DNA of 64,000 nucleotides from a virus: positions 21,677 to 85,676 of the IMG/VR virus record IMGVR_UViG_3300042288_000581. One strand, given 5' to 3'. Below, piece by piece: positions 35,089 to 44,184 of the stretch. Position 1 is the first letter of the stretch, and each line of letters opens with the position of its first letter. The notes below the pieces were generated by a model, which worked only from the letters and a program-made list of their open reading frames with translations, had not been told where the DNA came from and did no database searches. A program made the position numbers and the translations under genes.

Positions 35089-37536
35089 ATGCCAGCAGAA
35101 AATAATACTTTAACAGGTTTTATACTATCTAAAGCTACTCAAAGTAGAAAGGCAGCGAAGAAGAAAGATAAAAGCAAGAAGAAAAAATCCAAGAAAGATA
35201 CACCACAACAGTCAACTAACTTATTGACAGGTGCTCTATCTTCAGTTACTAATTTATTTAAACCAGACAAAGGAAAAGCAGAGGAAGTAGAGAGTAAACA
35301 ACCAAGAACTTCTGGTGGTGCTACTGGTCTTGCTAAAATTTTAACTGAAGGATTTGGATCTCTTACAGCAGATACTCTTGGTCTTGCTGGTGGTCTTGCT
35401 GCCATAACCAACATTTTAAATCAGCAGTTACAAGCACAATCCTTCACGGCTACTGGTGTACAAGCAATCACAAGTATTCTATCAGATCAACTTGAGAATC
35501 AATCTTCTATAGTTTCTGGTGTTAAATCATTGAGACCAGGCGGTGGTGTTGGTAAAGCACCGAGAGCAACGGGTGCACCGAGAGCAACGGGTGGTGGAAG
35601 AGGTGGTGGCAGCGCAGATGGTGGTGGCACACTTACTGGTGCTTTATTACAACGTGCTGGTGATATGGGTATTGGTGCTGGTATTATGGGTGGATTAAGA
35701 ACTGCCATACAATATCCTCTCACTATACCTATAATTGCTACTACTCTCAGTGCATTTAAACTCAGTCAAGATTCTAAATCTACTGCGGAAAGAGTAGTAA
35801 CTGAAAAAGAAAAGAAATCTGGTCAAGCATTAACAGAAAAACAAAAGGAAAAAGTTCTCATAGAACAAGCATCAAATCCTTTGACTGGTGGATTTTTAAT
35901 TCCTACACTCGTCAATCAACAATTAGAAAATGATAAAAATAAATCTTCAGGGGCAATAATCAAACATTCTTCTGGCACCATGAAGTTTGCTGGTGGCATG
36001 ACTGGTGGAACGAATAGTATGATAGGCGAAGCAGGTAAAGAAGCAGTCGTTGATTTGAATTCGAGATCTGCTCGTAGCATGTTTAATGCTAAACCTTCTG
36101 CCACTCCAGAGGGCGAATCTGATCCTGGAATGCAAGCATCAGGTGCCTCTACTCTTGCGGTAGTTGATCAGTTCATCAAAGGTATGGGACCATTAGGTGC
36201 TCCAGTCGCACAAGCACTAGGTCCAGACATTTCTAATTTAGCAAGAACATTTGGTATGTCACAAACACTTCCAAACATAAAAGTTGGTGGTGGTAGATTT
36301 AGAGAAGATGCTGGTGCCAAAAAAACAAGAGATAAGTTTTTAGAAAATTTAATTGCTGGATCTTTAGAAGCATTGGGGGCTAAGAAAAAAGAAGAGAAAA
36401 CAGAAGGAACAACACCAAATCCTACAGTAACTACACCTCCACCAGGAGTTACTCCACCACAATCAAATCCATCTGGCAATCCAGCATCTCCACCACCTTC
36501 AAATGGAAATCAAAAACCAATGGACGGTAAGTATTCCGATCCAACCAGTCAAAAGGGCGCGGCTATACCAGATCTAACAGTCGAAGAAGGAAAACATTTA
36601 GAAAATAAAGAAGTAAAGCAAAGATACTTACCATTCCGTTCAGAATCAAAGTGGAATAAAAGTCATCATATATTATTAAACAGCGGCAATGGGTCTTTTG
36701 AAGTTTGGGAAAAACCAGGAATATTTAATTGGGCACCGAAAATGGTTTACCAAGGAAAGAAAGATGGTGCTGGCAATATACAAAACAGTGCTATTGCTAC
36801 GGAAGCTTTTAATGAAGTGAGAGCTTTTATGCGTGTTCATATGCCAGAGAGTGCTAAAAATACTTTCAAGTGGATAGCAGAAACAGACATCTCCAACGCA
36901 AGAAGTTCTAGAGTTAGAGGTGATCAAGAAAGGGGAGGAACTATCAAACCATCAATGAAAGAAGGTGGCGTTGTCAAGAAACCTTGGTGGGATTTCTTAG
37001 GGTGGGTAACAGGTATGAAGTCAGTTGAACAAGGAAAGACTGGCATCTATTCCGATGCTCCAATGGGTAGACTTGCTGATAGAACAGCAAATACAAATAA
37101 AGCTATACAAGAAATGATGGGTAGAAATTATGAGAAAGGTGGGTCAGTAAAACAATCAGGCATATCAGATGATGTGGGTGACATCAGGAGAATGATTACT
37201 GCGTCACAAATGAGACAACAAGGAAGAAACTTATTAGGAACCGATAAAGAATTTCCTGGTCAACCTACTGTTGTTGGGGATGATTTGATTCCACGACCAA
37301 CAGCAACGGCAGTAGCACCACGATCATCTCCTGCCAAATCTGTGCCTACTCCAACAGCACAACCATTTGATGGTTTGGATACTGCTACCATTATAAATTT
37401 ATATCAGCAAGCTGGACCAGCTCCTATTATACCAGTATCAAATGATGAAGGGCAATCAACAAGTTCTTATGTTGGTGATGCTTTTGGTAGTGGAATAGCT
37501 TTTTCTGTGTTGACCATTAATCCTTGGGGGAATTAA
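35089..37536 (+). CDS. tape-measure-like tail protein
   Basis: 815 residues. Lys-rich start (AAKKKDKSKKKKSKK), hydrophobic Ala/Gly/Leu-rich segments (TADTLGLAGGLAAITN, GIGAGIMGGLRTAIQYPLTIPII) and the phrase NSMIGEAGKEAVVDLNSRSA near residue 312. That resembles the GEAGPEAVxPL motif common in tape-measure C-termini. A Pro-rich linker follows (about 445-485). No enzyme domain was recognised. It probably fills the tail tube and may insert in the host membrane on ejection. Confidence 0.65.
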   Translation: MPAENNTLTGFILSKATQSRKAAKKKDKSKKKKSKKDTPQQSTNLLTGALSSVTNLFKPDKGKAEEVESKQPRTSGGATGLAKILTEGFGSLTADTLGLAGGLAAITNILNQQLQAQSFTATGVQAITSILSDQLENQSSIVSGVKSLRPGGGVGKAPRATGAPRATGGGRGGGSADGGGTLTGALLQRAGDMGIGAGIMGGLRTAIQYPLTIPIIATTLSAFKLSQDSKSTAERVVTEKEKKSGQALTEKQKEKVLIEQASNPLTGGFLIPTLVNQQLENDKNKSSGAIIKHSSGTMKFAGGMTGGTNSMIGEAGKEAVVDLNSRSARSMFNAKPSATPEGESDPGMQASGASTLAVVDQFIKGMGPLGAPVAQALGPDISNLARTFGMSQTLPNIKVGGGRFREDAGAKKTRDKFLENLIAGSLEALGAKKKEEKTEGTTPNPTVTTPPPGVTPPQSNPSGNPASPPPSNGNQKPMDGKYSDPTSQKGAAIPDLTVEEGKHLENKEVKQRYLPFRSESKWNKSHHILLNSGNGSFEVWEKPGIFNWAPKMVYQGKKDGAGNIQNSAIATEAFNEVRAFMRVHMPESAKNTFKWIAETDISNARSSRVRGDQERGGTIKPSMKEGGVVKKPWWDFLGWVTGMKSVEQGKTGIYSDAPMGRLADRTANTNKAIQEMMGRNYEKGGSVKQSGISDDVGDIRRMITASQMRQQGRNLLGTDKEFPGQPTVVGDDLIPRPTATAVAPRSSPAKSVPTPTAQPFDGLDTATIINLYQQAGPAPIIPVSNDEGQSTSSYVGDAFGSGIAFSVLTINPWGN

Positions 37537-37539
37537 AAA

Positions 37540-38943
37540 ATGAACGATTTAAATGCGGTAGTAAAGGAAGTATACATTGAAGGATTAAAAGGTAAGAAGT
37601 ATATCCTTACTGGTTCGAAACCAGCAGCTCAGATTGAAAGTATTCGTATCTATGAAGGAATTGATATGCCTACCATGGCAGCAGAATTAACATTAATTGA
37701 TACCGCGACTAACTTGATTGCCACCGCACCAATTGTAGGAACAGAAAAAGTTGTCATAAAAATACAAGTTCCAGCAATTTCAAAAACGGAATACAAGTAT
37801 GAGTTTGTAATTTATGGCATAAGAAATAGAATTGTTTCTAGAAATACTCAGATGTATATCTTAGATTTGTTTACCATGGAAGCACTTAAGAATGAAGTCC
37901 TTCGTATTGGTAAAAAAGTAGAAGGCACTGGAGACACTATTGTAAAAGATATACTAACAAATTATCTAGAAGCGGGGTCTAAAATTAAATCTTCCAACTT
38001 TGAAACTTGTAAATATAAGACAAAAGAAATTCCATCTATGAAAAGACCTTTTGACATGATAGCGTCTTTACTCCCCGAGTGTGTGTCAAGTGCTGCTAAT
38101 CCACAACAAAAAGCAGCGGCATCTAAAACAACTAAAACAGATAATCCAGGAGCAATAAAATCCGATGTTCCTGATACAACAAAGATAATTTCTGGAAGTG
38201 CTGGTTATAAGTTCTTTGAAACATACGATGGATACGTTTTTAAATCTATTGATAAGTTAGTATCGGACCCAGAAAAACATAAAGAGTATGCGTATTCAAT
38301 TGCTCAAACACCAGAGTCAAATACCGAAAACAACACTTACAAAATACTAAATTATTCTTTCGGCAGTCAAGAAAATATTTTACAGAAAATGAGATATGGT
38401 GTGTATGGTTCTGTAATTTCTTTCTTCAATCCATCATCATTAGAATACGAAGAGTATAAATTTTCCTTGGAAAAAGAATATCAACAGATGAAACATCTCG
38501 GCACTGATGAAAAGATTCCTGATCAGATTAAAAACTTTTCACAGTACCCATCGAGAGTAATGCTTCAGTTCTATGATCATGAAACATTCTATTCTGGTTT
38601 TGGTATCGCTGACCCAACACAATCTTCTGGCGGGCAAGCAACACCATATCCAGACTTCAAAAAACAATGGATGGCACAATCTATTAGCAGAAGTATGATA
38701 ATGAAAAATCAGGTACTAAATATTACTATACCATTGAATTTAGAATTAAGAGCAGGCGATAAGTTAAAAGTTAAGTTACCAAATCAATCTCTCGCATCAG
38801 AAAGAGAGAAAGAACTTTTTGATAAAGCTAATAGTGGAGTTTATTTAATTAGTAAAATATCTTATGAAGTTCTAAGAGATAATAACGTAGGACTTGTTGC
38901 CGTTTCAAATGTGGAATTAATACGAGACAACTTAGGTAGTTAA
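37540..38943 (+). CDS. 27: baseplate hub protein (gp27-like)
   Basis: 467 residues. KVVIKIQVPAISKTEYKYEFVIYGI and YILDLFTMEALKNE at the start, then PFDMIASLLPEC and a beta-rich C-terminal half (VLNITIPLNLELRAGDKLKVKLPN), match the hub fold of T4 gp27 and Mu gp44-type proteins. It should form the trimeric torus that carries the spike. Four bases after the tape-measure-like gene. Confidence 0.8.
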   Translation: MNDLNAVVKEVYIEGLKGKKYILTGSKPAAQIESIRIYEGIDMPTMAAELTLIDTATNLIATAPIVGTEKVVIKIQVPAISKTEYKYEFVIYGIRNRIVSRNTQMYILDLFTMEALKNEVLRIGKKVEGTGDTIVKDILTNYLEAGSKIKSSNFETCKYKTKEIPSMKRPFDMIASLLPECVSSAANPQQKAAASKTTKTDNPGAIKSDVPDTTKIISGSAGYKFFETYDGYVFKSIDKLVSDPEKHKEYAYSIAQTPESNTENNTYKILNYSFGSQENILQKMRYGVYGSVISFFNPSSLEYEEYKFSLEKEYQQMKHLGTDEKIPDQIKNFSQYPSRVMLQFYDHETFYSGFGIADPTQSSGGQATPYPDFKKQWMAQSISRSMIMKNQVLNITIPLNLELRAGDKLKVKLPNQSLASEREKELFDKANSGVYLISKISYEVLRDNNVGLVAVSNVELIRDNLGS

Positions 38944-38944
38944 G

Positions 38945-39157
38945 ATGGAAAACATTCACAAACATATTGAACACGACAAAAAAATAATTGATGATGCTTT
39001 AGTGTCATCGCAAGCAAGAAGACATGCTGAAGAAGAATTAGAAGCACTAGAAAAATTTCTGGAGAGACACCCAGAAACTCAGCACGACCCAACTCCATTT
39101 GAATTATTTTGCGATGAGAATCCAAATGCTTTAGAGTGTAGAATTTATGATAACTAA
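38945..39157 (+). CDS. cp12: CP12-like Calvin-cycle regulator
   Basis: 70 residues. The C-terminus FCDENPNALECRIYDN is the CP12 signature (CxxxPxxxECRxY), and EEELEALEKF matches the central helix. The N-terminal cysteine pair of full CP12 is missing, as in some cyanobacterial forms. CP12 locks GAPDH and phosphoribulokinase in an inactive complex; the phage copy would divert NADPH and ATP from carbon fixation. It lies in the middle of baseplate genes, one base after the hub gene and two before the next, so it is probably expressed late. Confidence 0.93.
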   Translation: MENIHKHIEHDKKIIDDALVSSQARRHAEEELEALEKFLERHPETQHDPTPFELFCDENPNALECRIYDN

Positions 39158-39159
39158 TC

Positions 39160-41802
39160 ATGCTGTTACCTGAATTAAATACACCAATTGGATTCGCAGG
39201 TAAAGACGGATTCTATTGGTGGATTGGGCAAGTTGAAACAGACAAAGACCCAAAGGCATCTTTTAGATATAAAGTAAGAATCGTAGGGCAACATCTAAAG
39301 AGTTGTACATCTGTTCCCTATGAGGATTTGCCTTGGGCTACTGTGCTAATGCCAGTGACACACACATCAAGTGAAGGAAAGAGCAATCATTCTCCTGTAA
39401 GATTACAGAAAGGTGATTGGGTAATGGGATTCTTTCTTGATGGTGCTACTGGACAACACCCCGTCATCATGGGGCAGATGGCAAAGGTATATAATTCTTC
39501 GAAAAATAAATCAATTGAAACTTCAGTCCCTGCTGATGCTTGTTTATCATATCAACGTTATGTTCCACCAACAAACCCATCCGTAACGTTGCCAGCTGGA
39601 GCACAAGACGCAGCAGCGAATCAAACAACAGGAACCGCCACAACACAACTACCACCATCAACTCTTGCTGCTGGAACAAATGGAGAAAAAACTGTAGGCA
39701 ATCCAGCAGGTTCTTACTTCTGTGTTGGTGTTGCTGACCCACTGTGTAAGAAAACAAACACAGTTAAGACAAAGATGGAGCAAACGCTCACAGAATTTTT
39801 GGGCAGCGTCTCGAAAAATGGTGGGCAGATTGGCACACAAATGTTGAGTAGTACAACAGGGACTGTAGTTGACTATGCTGGAACAGCACAGGGATATATC
39901 AGTAGAATAAATGGCATCGCAAGAACATATGTTGAAGCAGCTAAAGCAAAGTTACATTCTCTTTTAAAGCAAGGTGTCAAAGTAGTTGTAAAATTTTTGC
40001 TTGGTATTCCATCACCAGAATCGCTCAAAGACCCTAAGACTGGTACAGTTATTAAGAAGAGAAGGTTGGGAGTTCTCGGTAAATTAACCAAGTGGTTGAA
40101 TGAACAATTAGGAAAACTAAACTGTCAGATTGCTGACCTTGAGGAAAAGTTATTTGATTTCTTGACTAATCTATTGACGAATCTGTTGCTTGAGGCAGTT
40201 AACGCAGCAACATGTGTTATTGAAGGAATCATCTCACAAATTTTAAGTCAAATCTCAAGTTTTCTAGAGAGTATTGTATCATCTATTCTCGGTCCTTTAC
40301 AGGCGTTGCTTGGAATCATAGCAAGTCCATTGAATATTCTTGGAGCAGCTCTACAATTCATCTTTCAACTCCTTGGTATCAGTTGCTCTGGAGCAGGAGA
40401 AAAATGTTTAACAGAAGAGCAACTGAAATCCGCATGTAATAAGAGAGCAAAGAAAAAACCTGGAGCAGATGACTTCGCTAAACTAGATGCTTTGATAGAT
40501 AAGATTGCTTCTGAGGGTGTCTCTGAGTTACAGACAACTTGTGAGGAAGCGTATTCTTTGCCTTGCCCAGAACCTACTACAGCAGTTCCTGGTGGAGGTA
40601 TTCCTGGCACACCATCTGGACCTGTCATACCACCAGAACCAGAACCGCCATCGCCATTCCCAGAGGTGCCAGAGTATGTAGAACCAACAACGCCCACTCC
40701 AACAGATCCAGTGCCTGTGGCAGTATTCCCCCCAGTGAATGTAGAGGAAGATGAATTTGACACGATTGTAATTAGTGGTGTATCAACAGTAGAAACAAAT
40801 GTAGATGCTAGAGTTTCTATTGATTTGAAAAGAGAAGAAGATATTATAATGTCTGGTTCATCAACTAACGTATTCTCTCCCGTATCTACTGGCACACCAG
40901 ATCCACTATTGTTTACTCTAATCGCTAACAAAACAAGAGTAACAAGAAGAGAAAACATTGCTTTTACCCTTGCTGTTTCTTCTGGTTCAGTTCCTGATGG
41001 AACTGAGTATGATTTCTTACTCTTCGGCAATGTTGAGAGTCGTGATTTTGTTGGTGGTACAACGGTAGGAAAAATGAGAATGGTCGGAAACGTTGCTGTT
41101 ACTACAGTTACAATTTCTGAAAACATTAGTGTCTCCACAGAAGAAGTAGTTACGTTTAGTGTTTTGGGACCAGGCGTGACAGTAGACTTTACAATCTATA
41201 ATGATTCTCCAGTCACACCCACAACTCCAGAAGATAGAGAATTTATTCCACCTACTTTTGGTCCACCTATTGTAGATGATAGGGGAAGGATACTTGATAT
41301 TCCTATCGTTGATCCTGGAGATAATTATATTAAACCACCATTCATACGAATCTATGGTGAGGGAAATGGAGCATCAGCATCTGCGGTTGTGGATGAAAAC
41401 GGGAAGATCGTTAAGGTTAAAGTTGAACGCCCTGGATCAGGTTATGTTCCTAATAAACCATCAGGTACAAACTGTTTCATAGATGGATTCATTGTCATCA
41501 GACCAGGATATGGATACACTTCATCTCCAATCATCTATGTAAATGGTGAGAAAACTGTAGCACAAGCAGAAATTACAAATGGATATGTGAGTAACATCAA
41601 GATAATAAATAAAATTAAAACCTTCGATGAGTTTCCTACGATAGAAATCATTGGTGGTGGTGGCAATGGAGCACTAGCAATTCCATCTTTCTCTTGCTTA
41701 GAGCAAGAATTGTTTGATAGATATACTCAAGGTATTGCTCCATTCGGAACAGCTGAAGTTGTTGATTGTCCCGATGGCAATTGTGATGATTGTACTGTGT
41801 AA
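39160..41802 (+). CDS. 5: baseplate central-spike protein with gp5-type OB domain
   Basis: 880 residues. About 15-110 is the OB-fold of gp5-like proteins (YKVRIVGQHLKSCTSVPYEDLPWATVLMPV, then GDWVMGFFLDG and GQHPVIMGQM). About 325-405 is a strongly hydrophobic, amphipathic helical stretch (LTNLLTNLLLEAVNAATC, ILGPLQALLGIIASPLNILG). A Pro-rich linker (about 465-530), Ig-like strands and YxSSPxIxVNG/GSGY repeats follow. No lysozyme domain is seen. It probably sits on the hub at the tail tip. Confidence 0.8.
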   Translation: MLLPELNTPIGFAGKDGFYWWIGQVETDKDPKASFRYKVRIVGQHLKSCTSVPYEDLPWATVLMPVTHTSSEGKSNHSPVRLQKGDWVMGFFLDGATGQHPVIMGQMAKVYNSSKNKSIETSVPADACLSYQRYVPPTNPSVTLPAGAQDAAANQTTGTATTQLPPSTLAAGTNGEKTVGNPAGSYFCVGVADPLCKKTNTVKTKMEQTLTEFLGSVSKNGGQIGTQMLSSTTGTVVDYAGTAQGYISRINGIARTYVEAAKAKLHSLLKQGVKVVVKFLLGIPSPESLKDPKTGTVIKKRRLGVLGKLTKWLNEQLGKLNCQIADLEEKLFDFLTNLLTNLLLEAVNAATCVIEGIISQILSQISSFLESIVSSILGPLQALLGIIASPLNILGAALQFIFQLLGISCSGAGEKCLTEEQLKSACNKRAKKKPGADDFAKLDALIDKIASEGVSELQTTCEEAYSLPCPEPTTAVPGGGIPGTPSGPVIPPEPEPPSPFPEVPEYVEPTTPTPTDPVPVAVFPPVNVEEDEFDTIVISGVSTVETNVDARVSIDLKREEDIIMSGSSTNVFSPVSTGTPDPLLFTLIANKTRVTRRENIAFTLAVSSGSVPDGTEYDFLLFGNVESRDFVGGTTVGKMRMVGNVAVTTVTISENISVSTEEVVTFSVLGPGVTVDFTIYNDSPVTPTTPEDREFIPPTFGPPIVDDRGRILDIPIVDPGDNYIKPPFIRIYGEGNGASASAVVDENGKIVKVKVERPGSGYVPNKPSGTNCFIDGFIVIRPGYGYTSSPIIYVNGEKTVAQAEITNGYVSNIKIINKIKTFDEFPTIEIIGGGGNGALAIPSFSCLEQELFDRYTQGIAPFGTAEVVDCPDGNCDDCTV

Positions 41803-41814
41803 GAGGTGAAGTAA

Positions 41815-43347
41815 ATGCCAAAGAACTGGTTAGAATTACAGAACGATTTAAGAACAGGAGCACGTAGTCTTCCCAGACCTACTGTAAGCGGGAAGTGCGG
41901 TACTGGATTAAGAAACTTCACCCCAGATGCTAATTTAAACCTTCCAAGTTTAGCAGATGCTACTTCTGGTGTCAATAGTTTTCTTGGAGACATACAAGAT
42001 GAGATAGACCAGTTTGGTTCTGAAGTGATGGGAGTGCTTCAAGATATTGGAGCATGGATTCCACCAGAACTACAGGGATTTGGAAGTTCTGGTTCACTAA
42101 ATCCAGAATCAGATGTTCAAGCAAGTAAAGTAGCAGACATAACAAAACTAGAAACAACAACATCGCAAGGTGGTAATTTAATTAAGCAAGAAGGATATAA
42201 TGAGTTAACTGGTGGTGCGTTCTGGCAAGTGAGAACAGCACAAGGAGCTGGAGTACGTGTAGAACCAAATGGTTCTTTGCTTTTATCATCAGTTAAAAAT
42301 CCATCAAACGACCCAAACACGGGCAACATGTCCATTCATAGTGATGGACCATCTCAAATTAAAATCAACGAATATCTTGCTATTGAAGTAAACAATGACA
42401 ATGATGCCTTAGCAGCAGAGAATCCGTCTGTAAAGGGAACAGCATTTTCGTTGGTTGTAAACGGAGACTTAGCAATAGAAGTTAGAAGTGGAAATGTTGC
42501 GGTTAAATCTGCTGGCAACCTGACTTTAGCAGCAGCAAAATCATTAGAGTTAAAAGGTTCTGACATCAAATTACTCGCTGGTGGTGGACCAGGAGAAAAA
42601 ACAGGTTCAGCAAAGCCAGGAGAGGAATATGGTGGATTGATTGACATGCGATGTGGTTCTTATAATAATACAGCATCAACAAAGGTTACACAAGAGTCAG
42701 CTAAGTTTATGAAAGTGGATGGAGAATATACCATTCAAATGGACAACGCTGCTTCATCGTTGAACATCAATTCTGCTGGTGACTTGGATATTAATGTCGC
42801 TCGTGACATGCTTGAAACAATTGGCGGCAAGAAAGCAACTACAGTTTTAAATACAAACCCTGCTTTAGCAGCTGTTATAGCAACAGCATCAGCAACTCCT
42901 CCAATGATAACAGCGAAGGCGGCGTATACAATTAACAATAAGTTTAAAGATATTACGCCAGCAACAACCTCAACGCCAGAAATTACTAAACCATTGTTGC
43001 TAGTGGAAAATGGATTGTCTGCTGATGGTGGAGTCACATTCAACATCACCAAAGGCGACATAGTGTTTAGTACAAAGGTGGGCAACTTTGCTTCTGGAAA
43101 TGCCAAGAGTGTTGTAGCTGATATTGTAACACCCATCCTAGACAAAACGTTGGCACCATCTCTAATTAAAATGAATAAACCAGGAATGTATGTCGGGTCT
43201 GATGCTTCTGATCTTGCCATGTTTGGCAAAGGAGCAGTTTACATGACAGCGGGACCATATACACCAGGAACGCCACCTACCGCACTAACTATAGGTATTA
43301 CAGCCGCCAAGATTAATTTAGTTGCTCCAGCAATTTTCTTAAATTAA
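41815..43347 (+). CDS. spike protein with beta-helix repeats
   Basis: 510 residues. From about 155 it shows short beta repeats (GDLAIEVRSGNVAVKSAGNL, TLAAAKSLELKGSDIKLLAG) like the C-terminal beta-helix of gp5 and VgrG spikes. The N-terminus (LQNDLRTGARSLPRP) may dock to the preceding OB protein. The two genes together appear to replace one gp5. It ends the baseplate operon. Confidence 0.75.
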   Translation: MPKNWLELQNDLRTGARSLPRPTVSGKCGTGLRNFTPDANLNLPSLADATSGVNSFLGDIQDEIDQFGSEVMGVLQDIGAWIPPELQGFGSSGSLNPESDVQASKVADITKLETTTSQGGNLIKQEGYNELTGGAFWQVRTAQGAGVRVEPNGSLLLSSVKNPSNDPNTGNMSIHSDGPSQIKINEYLAIEVNNDNDALAAENPSVKGTAFSLVVNGDLAIEVRSGNVAVKSAGNLTLAAAKSLELKGSDIKLLAGGGPGEKTGSAKPGEEYGGLIDMRCGSYNNTASTKVTQESAKFMKVDGEYTIQMDNAASSLNINSAGDLDINVARDMLETIGGKKATTVLNTNPALAAVIATASATPPMITAKAAYTINNKFKDITPATTSTPEITKPLLLVENGLSADGGVTFNITKGDIVFSTKVGNFASGNAKSVVADIVTPILDKTLAPSLIKMNKPGMYVGSDASDLAMFGKGAVYMTAGPYTPGTPPTALTIGITAAKINLVAPAIFLN

Positions 43348-43435
43348 TAGCGATTTCAAAATTGACCTTTAATTACCAAAAGGTCGTAAAAAAAATCTCG
43401 GCAAATTTTTGGTCAAAAAAGTCGAGCTCACCCCC
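43348..43435 (+). other. intergenic region with hairpin
   Basis: GACCTTT / AAAGGTC hairpin (about 43366-43388) followed by a run of A rather than T, so not a typical terminator on this strand. A GAGCTC palindrome lies before the promoter. No gene. Confidence 0.4.
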
Positions 43436-43464
43436 TTGACAGAATCCCTAAATACGGGTAAACT
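43436..43464 (+). promoter_or_regulatory. early promoter
   Basis: TTGACA, 17 nt, TAAACT, 31 nt before the ATG at 43495. Restarts early-type transcription after the late baseplate genes. Confidence 0.7.
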
Positions 43465-43494
43465 AGCAATGTGACGCTTTGAGGTCTGAGTCTT

Positions 43495-43683
43495 ATGAGT
43501 TTCTTAAATCCTTCTGAACAAGCTCTCGACAAGATCGCAGTAGACCTCTATAATAAGAAGGTAGTCATCCGAGGTGAAGATGGAACGATTATCACGTTTA
43601 AATGTGCTACGATCAATGAATTAGTTGAACTTAAGGATAAATGTTCCAAACTTCTTAAGTCGGACAATTTCATTTACAGATAA
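43495..43683 (+). CDS. conserved small protein
   Basis: 62 residues. LNPSEQALDKIAVDLYNKKVVIRGEDG and onward; compact alpha/beta, no known motif. A TGAGGT ribosome-type site is upstream. Ends one base before a tRNA (CAU anticodon). Confidence 0.6.
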   Translation: MSFLNPSEQALDKIAVDLYNKKVVIRGEDGTIITFKCATINELVELKDKCSKLLKSDNFIYR

Positions 43684-43684
43684 T

Positions 43685-43757
43685 GCTGGTTTAGCTATCT
43701 GGTGAAAGCACCCGACTCATAATCGGATATAGGCGAGTTCGATCCTCGCAACCAGCA
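43685..43757 (+). tRNA. tRNA with CAU anticodon: tRNA-Ile2 or elongator Met
   Basis: Acceptor GCTGGTT/AACCAGC; anticodon arm CCGA-CTCATAA-TCGG; discriminator A. The GACTCATAATC arm is like bacterial and T4 tRNA-Ile2, in which C34 is changed to lysidine to read AUA. With fMet (5362) and Met (7359) this would complete the CAU set. TilS recognition cannot be judged by eye. Confidence 0.8.
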
Positions 43758-43758
43758 C

Positions 43759-43787
43759 TTGACAGTCCCTAGAGCACCTGCTATAAT
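43759..43787 (+). promoter_or_regulatory. consensus early promoter
   Basis: TTGACA, 17 nt, TATAAT: perfect. 13 nt before tRNA-Leu. Confidence 0.9.
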
Positions 43788-43800
43788 ACTGTCATACCAC

Positions 43801-43884
43801 GGGGATGTGGTGGAAGTGGTAGACACACCAGACTTAAAATCTGTTGGGAGCAATCCCGTGGGGGTTCAAGTCCCCCCGTCCCTA
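43801..43884 (+). tRNA. trnL: tRNA-Leu (UAA)
   Basis: Class II. Acceptor GGGGATG/CGTCCCT; anticodon stem CCAGA/TCTGT with loop CTTAAAA gives UAA; T-arm GGGGG-TTCAAGT-CCCCC; discriminator A. Confidence 0.95.
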
Positions 43885-43917
43885 TTTCTCACTAAATACA
43901 GTGTAGTGGGAAAAGTA

Positions 43918-44184
43918 ATGAAATACACACTTTCTCAAGCATATTGTTTTTATATGGGTGAGGTTGTTCGTATGTATTTCATTCAAGGTCTTCCTTATAC
44001 GTTTGACGAACTTCCTCAACTTATACAAGACCATCCATCAGTTCAAACAGAAGCTCTTTCTCATCGTGATTATGATGATGAAGATTTGTATGTTTATTCC
44101 AATTATTTAATAATGGAAGAAATGCATCCATTGATGTTTGACATAGAAGTAGAAAATCCAGAATTATTGCCTAAAGATGATTGA
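43918..44184 (+). CDS. conserved small acidic protein
   Basis: 88 residues from the ATG at 43918 with GGGAAAAG upstream. Tyr-rich and acidic (HRDYDDEDLYVYSNYLIMEEMHP). No recognised family. Ends 8 nt into the cpeT-like gene, so the two are coupled. Confidence 0.6.
   Translation: MKYTLSQAYCFYMGEVVRMYFIQGLPYTFDELPQLIQDHPSVQTEALSHRDYDDEDLYVYSNYLIMEEMHPLMFDIEVENPELLPKDD

Noticed and set aside
40420-41140. 257-codon minus-strand frame inside the spike gene
   Set aside because: Shadow of a Ser/Thr/Pro-rich coding strand with no start signals.
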